This document shows positions 15,167 to 21,521 of a DNA stretch of 22,533 nucleotides, piece after piece. The notes beneath the pieces are model-generated. The model worked only from the letters and a program-made list of their open reading frames with translations. It searched no databases and was not told where the DNA came from. The DNA is from an uncultured Collinsella sp. (GTDB lineage Bacteria; Actinomycetota; Coriobacteriia; Coriobacteriales; Coriobacteriaceae). The DNA is taken from contig CAKUGX010000020.1 of assembly GCA_934654765.1 (NCBI GenBank), positions 1-22,533 of the forward strand. The letters are read 5' to 3'. The first letter of the stretch is position 1, and the number at the start of each line of letters is the position of its first letter. The position numbers and the translations under genes were made by a program.

Positions 15167-16236
15167 CTGGCCGACTTGACGGCGAATAATTCATCCCAAT
15201 CGACTAACAGCTCCCGCCGAAGGGCATCTTCGGCGGTGCGTTCCTGTTTGGTCTTTGGGGTGTAGGGGAGCCCGGCCTTTTTATGGATGAGCTCGGCGAT
15301 GTTGTTAAAGCTCTTCTTGTCTTTAATCTGTTCGTAGGTAATTTGGATAACGTCGTAGCCCATGCTTGTGAGAGCGGTGGTTCGCTCGGCATCGGAGAGA
15401 CTTGCGGCCTCGCTGTCGTGAGCGGAGCGGCCTTGGCATTCCAGGATGACGCCCATGCTGTCGGTAGCGCTCTCGATGAGGATATCGGCATAGCAACAGG
15501 TTTTGTCATACAGTGAGCGCGCGGCGTCGCTGAGTGGGATGCGGACGTTATTGCTAATGCTAATGCCTAAGCCGCCTTCATCGCGGGGAAGTGAGACGAG
15601 CATGGAGGTTTGCACCTCGAAGGGCGAGGCGGTCTGTCCCGTCATGCGCTCGGCCGCCCAACGAAGCTGCTTGACGCCGCGCAGGCCTGCGGCCTGCTTG
15701 GCGAACGCAGCGATATCCGCCGCGGCAAGGAGCGGTGTGCGTTTCCATAGGTTGGTGTCGTTGCCATTGACGTCGTTAACTCGTTCCCAACTACGGTTAG
15801 GCGGAATGAGCTTAAGCGAGATAGCTTCATCGAGTTGTTGCTGCGTTCGCTCGCAGGGTTTAAACACTGCAAAGGAGCCGCACATCTCGTAACATGCCAT
15901 GAGTAATTGGTTACGTGAGACCTGCGTAGCAAGGTTGAGCAGCGTAAACTCCGGCGACGTGACATCAAACCCATGCTCAGTCTGCCTAAATGACCCAGGA
16001 GGCGACTCTTGGGTCAGGAGGTGCGATTTAAACAGGCTTCGCGACCCGGATTGTGCCCGGGCGAATACAAGCCTGTGAAGCGGTGCGTGAAGCAGGTCTT
16101 TTACAACTGCATGACTTCCGAGGCCGCAACATCTGCGATCCATAGTGCCAAGGCTAATGGCAGGGTAAAGACCCAGTATTTGCGGCGGGATGCGATGATA
16201 GTAAAAAGCAGTTTGGCCGCAAAGTGTCAGGTCCAC
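15163..16236 (-). CDS. AbiEi/DUF559-like protein with a restriction-endonuclease-like C-terminal domain
   Basis: A 357-residue protein of unknown role. The C-terminal half reads SPFEVQTSML (205-214), GGLGISISNNVRIPL (221-235), YADILI (249-254), GVILECQGRSAHD (262-274), DAERTTALTSMGYDVIQITYEQI (282-304). This order of E, D, ExQ and a distal 'G-x-x-V-x-x-I-T' strand is the PD-(D/E)xK pattern of DUF559/Vsr-like nucleases, with E207, D251, E266 and Q268 as candidate active-site residues; Q replaces the usual K or D. The N-terminal half (MDLTLCGQTAFYYHRIPP) resembles AbiEi-type proteins often found beside or fused to such domains in gut actinobacteria. The GTG at 16236 has a perfect AGGAGG 5 nt upstream. 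Codon use is more AT-rich than in neighbouring genes, suggesting an accessory gene. No toxin partner is adjacent. Function unproven. Confidence 0.72.
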   Translation of the reverse strand: MDLTLCGQTAFYYHRIPPQILGLYPAISLGTMDRRCCGLGSHAVVKDLLHAPLHRLVFARAQSGSRSLFKSHLLTQESPPGSFRQTEHGFDVTSPEFTLLNLATQVSRNQLLMACYEMCGSFAVFKPCERTQQQLDEAISLKLIPPNRSWERVNDVNGNDTNLWKRTPLLAAADIAAFAKQAAGLRGVKQLRWAAERMTGQTASPFEVQTSMLVSLPRDEGGLGISISNNVRIPLSDAARSLYDKTCCYADILIESATDSMGVILECQGRSAHDSEAASLSDAERTTALTSMGYDVIQITYEQIKDKKSFNNIAELIHKKAGLPYTPKTKQERTAEDALRRELLVDWDELFAVKSAS

Positions 16237-16289
16237 GATGCCCTCCTAGCTGAAAAGCGTGCCTATGGATTAAGGAATGCCAGTGTCAA

Positions 16290-16417
16290 TTCGGAAGTAT
16301 GCGGCAAAATCTGAACCCTGTGAGCAGACCTGGCTTTTGAGGCTAGTTTATCAGGCATTTTGTTGCGGAAAAACGGGGAGTGCTCGGAGGTCCCAGAATT
16401 TGCCGCATACTTCCGAA
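16290..16417. repeat. 128-bp element bounded by 24-bp inverted repeats
   Basis: The arm at 16290-16313 begins TTCGGAAGTATGCGGCAAAA. The arm at 16394-16417 is its reverse complement with a single mismatch and ends TTGCCGCATACTTCCGAA. The 80 nt between contain TTGCGGAAAAACGG (16363-16376), which recurs at 18252-18265, and no open frame. It could be a small non-autonomous mobile element or a paired operator. It lies in the otherwise empty stretch between the AbiEi/DUF559-like gene and pyk. Confidence 0.7.
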
Positions 16418-16596
16418 AACGTGGCTGATTTTGACCTTGCTAAAACGATTTAGCAGCTCTGCAAGGGGTGTGGGCTTGCCGCCGGGCGAACACTTTTGGA
16501 GCCAGGAGTCCTAGTTCTGGGCCTTGAAGGGCGGATTTCGTGCTTTTGGTAAAGAAATGGGCGCGTGTTTTGCCGTGCCCCGGCATCGGCATACAG

Positions 16597-16633
16597 AAAA
16601 AGGGCCCGGAAGGCAAAGCCTTCCGGGCCCTTT
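16597..16633 (-). terminator. Intrinsic terminator of pyk
   Basis: Read on the minus strand: AAAGGGCCCGGAAGGC, loop TTT, GCCTTCCGGGCCCTTT with further Ts and TCTG. This is a perfect 16-bp stem with a T-rich tail, placed 28 nt after the pyruvate kinase stop. Confidence 0.92.
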
Positions 16634-16661
16634 GCAATGCAAGTCTGCTTGCAAGTGCGAT

Positions 16662-18122
16662 TTAGCGCACCTGAGCGACGTAAGCGACGTTGGTCGAGGA
16701 GACCTTGTCCTCGAGCTGGACGCTCATGCGGGGATCGCCGGCGGTGGCGACGGTCAGATCGCCGGCCTCGACGTAGCCGAGCTCCTTAGCGGTCTCGATC
16801 GCCTTGACAATCGTGCCGTTGACGGTGCCCTGGGTAATCTCGGCCTGATGCGGGATAACGCCCCAGTACATGATCATCTGCTGGACGGCCCACTCGTGGC
16901 GGGAGAACGCGCAGATCGGCATGTTGGGACGGAAGTGCGAGATCAGGCGAGCGGTACGACCGGTGGTCGTCGGCACGGTGATGCACTTGGCGCCAACGGT
17001 GGTAGCCATGTTCACAGCGGACATACCCACAACGTTGTTGACGACGCGGGTGCCGTGAGCATCGGCCGGAACCTCGAGCGGAGCGTGGGCCGGGAGGTAC
17101 TTCTCGGTCTCGAGAGCGATGCTGGCCTGCATCTTAACGGCCTCGACCGGGTACTTACCGGCAGCGGACTCGCCAGAGAGCATAACGGCGTCGGTGCCGT
17201 CGTAGATGGCGTTAGCAACGTCGGCAACCTCGGCGCGCGTCGGGCGCGGGTTCTGCTGCATGGAGTCGAGCATCTGCGTAGCGGTGATGACGGGCTTGTA
17301 GGCCGCGTTGCACTTGGCGATGATCTCCTTCTGGATGTGCGGAACGAGCTCGGGCTTGATCTCGATGCCCAGGTCGCCACGGGCGACCATGATGCCGTCG
17401 GAAGCCTCGAGGATCTCGTCGAAGTTCTCGACGCCCAGGGCGCACTCGATCTTCGGGAAGATCGTCACGTGCTCGCCACCGTTCTCGCGGCAAAGCTCGC
17501 GGATGCCGCGGACGGACTCGCCGTCACGGATAAAGGAAGCGGCGATGTAGTCGATGTTCTCGGTCAGGCCAAAGAGGATGTCCTGACGATCGCGCTCGGT
17601 GATAGCGGGCAGCGAGATGTTGACGTTGGGCATGTTGACGCCCTTGCGCTCGCCGATCAGGCCGTCGTTCTTGACGACGCAGGTCATGTCCTGGCCGTCG
17701 ACGGACTCGACCTCGAGGGCAACCAGGCCGTCATCGATCAGGATAAGGGAGCCCTTCTCGACCTCGGAGGGCAGAGCCAGGTAGTCGAGGGAGATGTGCT
17801 CAGCGGTGCCGTGGAAATCCTCGGACGTGGGCTGAGCGGTGACGACGATCTTGTCGCCGGTCTTGACGGCAACCTTCTTGCCGTCGACCAGAAGGCCGGT
17901 GCGGACCTCGGGGCCCTTGGTGTCGAGCAGGATGCCGACGGGCAGACCGAGCTCCTTGGAAATACGACGGACGCGCTCGATGCGACCGTGGTGCTCGTCG
18001 TAGGATCCGTGCGAGAAGTTAAAACGGGCGACGTTCATGCCCGCCTTGATCATCTCGCGGATGGTCTCGTCGCTATCGCAGGCGGGACCCATGGTGCATA
18101 CAATCTTGGTGCGCTTGTACAT
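16662..18122 (-). CDS. pyk: Pyruvate kinase
   Basis: Catalyses phosphoenolpyruvate + ADP to pyruvate + ATP, the last step of glycolysis. The 486-residue product is full length. Motifs: TKIVCTMGPAC (5-15), NFSHG (35-39), the B domain (about 70-170) opening with DTKGPEVRTG, catalytic lysine K224 with metal ligand E226 in IFPKIE (221-226), D250 in MVARGDLG (245-252), ITATQMLDSM (279-288, the family signature with D where E is common) and GTDAVMLSGESA (309-320). The C-terminal regulatory domain (about 355-486) is present, but the extra PEP-utiliser-like domain of some Gram-positive enzymes is absent. ATG at 18122 follows GGAGGT. It is monocistronic, with its own terminator and a TATAAT promoter upstream. 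Confidence 0.97.
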   Translation of the reverse strand: MYKRTKIVCTMGPACDSDETIREMIKAGMNVARFNFSHGSYDEHHGRIERVRRISKELGLPVGILLDTKGPEVRTGLLVDGKKVAVKTGDKIVVTAQPTSEDFHGTAEHISLDYLALPSEVEKGSLILIDDGLVALEVESVDGQDMTCVVKNDGLIGERKGVNMPNVNISLPAITERDRQDILFGLTENIDYIAASFIRDGESVRGIRELCRENGGEHVTIFPKIECALGVENFDEILEASDGIMVARGDLGIEIKPELVPHIQKEIIAKCNAAYKPVITATQMLDSMQQNPRPTRAEVADVANAIYDGTDAVMLSGESAAGKYPVEAVKMQASIALETEKYLPAHAPLEVPADAHGTRVVNNVVGMSAVNMATTVGAKCITVPTTTGRTARLISHFRPNMPICAFSRHEWAVQQMIMYWGVIPHQAEITQGTVNGTIVKAIETAKELGYVEAGDLTVATAGDPRMSVQLEDKVSSTNVAYVAQVR

Positions 18123-18185
18123 TCAGACCTCCATCTGACATCGTCTTGCGCTGATAGATAAACCATAAGAAATAAAACCGAGATG

Positions 18186-18191
18186 ATTATA
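18186..18191 (-). promoter_or_regulatory. -10 element of the pyk promoter
   Basis: On the minus strand this is a perfect TATAAT, 64 nt upstream of the pyk start codon. The -35 side is weak (TTGGGG at 19-nt spacing), so an activator or an alternative -35 is possible. Confidence 0.6.
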
Positions 18192-18415
18192 ACGAAATGC
18201 CGACCGAATACCCCAAAAAATCGACCGTATGCCGAATTAGAAGTTCATTTTTTGCGGAAAAACGGTATATGCAAAAACTTTACCAACCGTTCTAACCGCT
18301 GCTATCTGGGCGATATTTTAGTTCGATGATGCGCCGAAGAAAAAACGTTTTATCAACCTTGAGCATCACACTGTCTGCACCGTTACGTCTGTGCCGTGTT
18401 TCCAGATGGAATGTT
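18192..18415. other. AT-richer divergent intergenic stretch without a gene
   Basis: Between the pyk -10 element and the ATPase promoter no frame looks coding. It is poorer in GC than the rest of the window. It contains TTGCGGAAAAACGG (18252-18265), shared exactly with 16363-16376 on the other side of pyk. No terminator or RNA gene is recognisable. Confidence 0.5.
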
Positions 18416-18445
18416 TTGGCTAGACGCGCCGCTTTGGGGTACCAT
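18416..18445 (+). promoter_or_regulatory. Likely promoter of the Ca2+-ATPase gene
   Basis: TTGGCT (18416-18421) and TACCAT (18440-18445) with 18-nt spacing. A start a few bases later, near 18451, would give a leader of about 110 nt that includes the structures at 18460-18556. Confidence 0.5.
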
Positions 18446-18459
18446 AGCTCCACTATCAA

Positions 18460-18556
18460 CTGCCGCTCAGCACGGCAGCCTTGATGAGCCCTTGCCCTTC
18501 TCCTGGGAATTATGATCGGGCATCAATCTGCTGAGTGGCCCGAATCCCAGGAGGGG
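18460..18556 (+). promoter_or_regulatory. Candidate regulatory RNA / riboswitch-like leader of the Ca2+-ATPase gene
   Basis: Helices seen directly: hairpin CTGCCG (18460-18465) with CGGCAG (18473-18478); its whole loop CTCAGCA (18466-18472) is complementary to TGCTGAG (18529-18535), a pseudoknot. TTGATG (18481-18486) pairs with CATCAA (18521-18526) and continues as CCC (18489-18491) with GGG (18518-18520) across a two-base bulge. CTCCTGGGA (18500-18508) pairs with TCCCAGGAG (18545-18553), covering part of the ribosome site AGGAGGGG (18549-18556), and CGGGC (18517-18521) can pair with GCCCG (18538-18542), which competes with the TTGATG helix. This suggests two folds that expose or hide the ribosome site. 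It matches no riboswitch class I can name; the yybP-ykoY boxes are not convincingly present. Confidence 0.6.
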
Positions 18557-18563
18557 ACTCTAT

Positions 18564-21245
18564 ATGCAAAAGGAATACCTGTCCGCCGCGGCGGAGGTTC
18601 TCAGCGACCAAGGTGTCGATGAGAACCTCGGCTTGAGCAATGACGAGGCGTCGTCGCGCCTCGCCAAGACAGGCCCTAACAAGCTCGAGGAAGCCGAGAA
18701 GACGCCGTTGTGGAAGCGCTTCTTTGAGCAGATGGCCGACCCCATGGTCATCATGCTGATCGTTGCCGCCGTCATCAGTGCACTCACGGGCCTGGTCAAG
18801 GGCGAGCCCGACTTTGCCGATGTCGTCATCATCATGTTCGTCGTTATCGTCAACTCGGTGCTGGGCGTGGTCCAGGAGGCCAAGAGCGAGGAGGCCCTCG
18901 AGGCCCTGCAGGAGATGAGCGCGGCGCAGTCCAAGGTGTTGCGCGACGGCAAGCTCGTGCACCTGCCGAGCGCTGAGCTCGTGCCCGGCGACGTTATCAT
19001 GCTCGAGGCGGGCGACTCCGTCCCGGCCGACTGCCGTGTGCTCGAGAGCGCCACGATGAAGATCGAAGAGGCCGCACTCACCGGCGAGTCGGTGCCCGTA
19101 GAGAAGCACGCCAACGTGATTGAACTCGCCGCGGGCACCGATGACGTGCCGCTCGGCGACCGCAAGAACATGTGCTACATGGGTTCCACCGTGGTATACG
19201 GCCGCGGCCGCGCCGTCGTGGTCGGCACCGGCATGAACACCGAGATGGGTAAGATCGCCGGCGCCCTGGCCGAGGCCAAGGAAGAGCTCACGCCGCTGCA
19301 GGTGAAGCTTGCCGAGCTCAGCCGCATCCTCACCATCATGGTGATTATCATCTGCGTCGTGATCTTTGGCGTTGACATCCTCCGCCACGGCGTGGGCAAC
19401 GTCCTTACCGATCCGACTGCCTTGCTCGACACCTTTATGGTCGCTGTCTCGCTCGCCGTCGCTGCCATCCCCGAGGGCCTGGTCGCCGTCGTGACCATCG
19501 TGCTGTCGCTTGGTGTGACCAAGATGGCCAAGCGCCAGGCAATCATCCGCAAGCTCTCTGCCGTCGAGACCCTTGGCTGCACGCAGACCATCTGCTCCGA
19601 CAAGACCGGTACCCTCACCCAGAACAAGATGACCGTCGTCAAGCACGAGCTCGCCGCGCCTAAGGAGAAGTTTCTGGCCGGTATGGCGCTGTGCTCCGAT
19701 GCCCAGTGGGACGAGGACTTGGGCGAGGCCGTGGGCGAGCCGACTGAGTGCGCGCTCGTCAACGATGCCGGTAAGGCTGGTCTTACTGGCCTGACTGCCG
19801 AGCACCCGCGCGTGGGCGAGGCCCCGTTCGACTCGGGCCGCAAGATGATGTCCGTGGTCGTCGAGACCCTGGACGGCGAGTACGAGCAGTACACCAAGGG
19901 CGCGCCCGACGTGGTGATCGGCCTGTGTACCCATATCTACGACGGCGACAAGGTCGTTCCACTGACCGAGGAGCGTCGTGCCGAGCTCGTGGCCGCCAAC
20001 AAGGCCATGGCCGACGAGGCCCTGCGCGTGCTGGCGCTGGCAAGCCGCACCTACACCGAGGCCCCGTCCGACTGCAGCCCCGCCGCGCTCGAGCACGACC
20101 TGGTCTTCTGCGGCCTGTCCGGCATGATTGACCCGGTCCGCCCCGAGGTCGCCGACGCTATCCGCGAGGCGCACGACGCCGGCATCCGCACCGTCATGAT
20201 CACGGGCGACCACATCGACACCGCCGTGGCCATCGCCAAGCAGCTGGGCATCGTCGCCGATCGCAGCCAGGCCATCACCGGTGCCGACCTCGATCGCATG
20301 AGCGACGAGGAGCTCGACGCGCACATCGAGGATTACGGCGTGTACGCCCGCGTCCAGCCCGAGCACAAGACCCGCATCGTCGAGGCTTGGAAGTCGCGCG
20401 ACCAGATCGTGGCCATGACGGGCGACGGCGTCAACGACGCTCCGTCCATCAAGCGCGCCGACATCGGCGTGGGCATGGGCATCACCGGTACCGATGTCAC
20501 CAAGAACGTCGCCGACATGGTGCTCGCCGACGACAACTTCGCCACCATCATCGGTGCCTGCGAAGAGGGCCGTCGCATCTACGACAACATCCGCAAGGTC
20601 ATCCAGTTCCTGCTTTCGGCCAACCTTGCCGAGGTGTTCTCGGTGTTTATCGCCACGCTCATCGGCTTTACCATCTTCCAGCCGGTGCAGCTGCTGTGGG
20701 TGAACCTAGTTACCGACTGCTTCCCCGCGCTCGCGTTGGGCATGGAGGATGCCGAGGGCGACATCATGAAGCGCAAGCCGCGCAACGCCAAGGACGGCGT
20801 CTTTGCCGGCAATATGGGCCTGGACTGTGTGGTCCAGGGCCTAATCATCACCGTGCTGGTGCTGGCGAGCTTCTTTGTGGGCGTGTACTTTGACATGGGC
20901 TACATCCACATCGCCGATATGATCGCCGGCAATGCCGACGAGGAAGGCGTGATGATGGCGTTCATCACGCTCAACATGGTTGAGATTTTCCACTGCTTCA
21001 ATATGCGCAGCCGTCGTGCGTCGCTGTTCACCATGAAGAAGCAGAACAAGTGGCTGTGGGCTTCCGCCGCGCTGGCGCTGGTGCTGACGGTGATCGTAAC
21101 CGTGCAGCCGACGCTTGCCGAGATGTTCTTTGGCCCCGTGACGCTTGAGCTCAAGGGCGTTGTCGCTGCCCTGGGCCTGGCCTTTCTGATCATCCCGCTG
21201 ATGGAGATCTACAAGGCGGTCATGCGCGCTGTGGAGAAGGGGTAA
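18564..21245 (+). CDS. Calcium-transporting P-type ATPase (P2A/PMCA-SERCA type)
   Basis: An 893-residue P2-type ATPase that should export Ca2+ from the cytoplasm (Mn2+ is an alternative). An N-terminal cation-ATPase domain (about 5-60) leads into M1-M2 (58-105); the actuator carries TGES (173-176); M4 has AIPEGL (301-306); the phosphorylated aspartate is D346 in CSDKTGTLT; the nucleotide domain has KGAPD (445-449); the hinge has TGDGVNDAP (619-627). Ligand residues of both SERCA-type calcium sites appear kept: N687 and E690 in M5 (SANLAEV), N714 and D718 in M6 (LLWVNLVTDCFPALALG), and E807 in M8 (NMVEIFHCFNMRS). No calmodulin-type tail is seen. The ATG at 18564 has AGGAGGGG 7 nt upstream, within a structured leader. 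It appears monocistronic. Confidence 0.94.
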   Translation: MQKEYLSAAAEVLSDQGVDENLGLSNDEASSRLAKTGPNKLEEAEKTPLWKRFFEQMADPMVIMLIVAAVISALTGLVKGEPDFADVVIIMFVVIVNSVLGVVQEAKSEEALEALQEMSAAQSKVLRDGKLVHLPSAELVPGDVIMLEAGDSVPADCRVLESATMKIEEAALTGESVPVEKHANVIELAAGTDDVPLGDRKNMCYMGSTVVYGRGRAVVVGTGMNTEMGKIAGALAEAKEELTPLQVKLAELSRILTIMVIIICVVIFGVDILRHGVGNVLTDPTALLDTFMVAVSLAVAAIPEGLVAVVTIVLSLGVTKMAKRQAIIRKLSAVETLGCTQTICSDKTGTLTQNKMTVVKHELAAPKEKFLAGMALCSDAQWDEDLGEAVGEPTECALVNDAGKAGLTGLTAEHPRVGEAPFDSGRKMMSVVVETLDGEYEQYTKGAPDVVIGLCTHIYDGDKVVPLTEERRAELVAANKAMADEALRVLALASRTYTEAPSDCSPAALEHDLVFCGLSGMIDPVRPEVADAIREAHDAGIRTVMITGDHIDTAVAIAKQLGIVADRSQAITGADLDRMSDEELDAHIEDYGVYARVQPEHKTRIVEAWKSRDQIVAMTGDGVNDAPSIKRADIGVGMGITGTDVTKNVADMVLADDNFATIIGACEEGRRIYDNIRKVIQFLLSANLAEVFSVFIATLIGFTIFQPVQLLWVNLVTDCFPALALGMEDAEGDIMKRKPRNAKDGVFAGNMGLDCVVQGLIITVLVLASFFVGVYFDMGYIHIADMIAGNADEEGVMMAFITLNMVEIFHCFNMRSRRASLFTMKKQNKWLWASAALALVLTVIVTVQPTLAEMFFGPVTLELKGVVAALGLAFLIIPLMEIYKAVMRAVEKG

Positions 21246-21256
21246 CGTATCTGTCC

Positions 21257-21349
21257 GGGCCCGACCGCCTGCGGGGTTTCCACGGGCACGTCCTCGCGCT
21301 TCGCGCTGCGGGATGTGCCCTTAGGAAACCCCTCCCGGCGGGCGGGCCC
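21257..21349. repeat. Palindromic dispersed repeat, copy 2 (after the Ca2+-ATPase gene)
   Basis: A 93-bp hairpin homologous to 11207-11295: GGGCCC (21257-21262) with GGGCCC (21344-21349), CCGCC (21265-21269) with GGCGG (21337-21341), GGGGTTTCC (21273-21281) with GGAAACCCC (21324-21332), GGGCACGTCC (21284-21293) with GGATGTGCCC (21311-21320), tip GCGC-TTC-GCGC (21296-21306). It begins 11 nt after the ATPase stop. No T-run follows. Confidence 0.85.
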
Positions 21350-21408
21350 TACGGTGACTTTGCTGGCTTTTCTCCTGTGCGGATGATAAAGGCTGAGGGA
21401 AAGTGTGT

Positions 21409-21442
21409 GAGCCGGTCGAGCATTTGCTCGACCGGCTCTTTT
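21409..21442 (+). terminator. Intrinsic terminator after the Ca2+-ATPase gene
   Basis: GAGCCGGTCGAGC (21409-21421), loop ATTT, GCTCGACCGGCTC (21426-21438), then TTTT (21439-21442): a perfect 13-bp stem. About 25 nt further on, CCAGCTCTTTTTGATTT (21462-21478) repeats the stem end and T-run in degenerate form. Confidence 0.92.
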
Positions 21443-21453
21443 GATTTAGGGCT

Positions 21454-21483
21454 TTGCCCGGCCAGCTCTTTTTGATTTAAAAT
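21454..21483 (+). promoter_or_regulatory. Possible rsgA promoter
   Basis: TTGCCC (21454-21459) and TAAAAT (21478-21483) with 18-nt spacing, immediately after the terminator and 38 nt before the rsgA start codon. Confidence 0.5.
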
Positions 21484-21521
21484 ACCTGCTCAGTTGTGAT
21501 TTATGGTGCTGGGAGGCGCTT

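Noticed and set aside
16524..18161. Long plus-strand open frame opposite pyk
   Set aside because: Antisense shadow of pyruvate kinase; it also runs through the pyk terminator hairpin.
18422..18563. yybP-ykoY manganese riboswitch before the Ca2+-ATPase gene
   Set aside because: TTTGGGGTACCATAGC (18433-18448) faintly resembles the GGGGAGUAG box, but it overlaps the likely -10 element and the second conserved box is absent.
18510..20366. Long minus-strand open frame opposite the Ca2+-ATPase gene
   Set aside because: Antisense shadow with no motifs, while the plus-strand protein has every P-type ATPase landmark.
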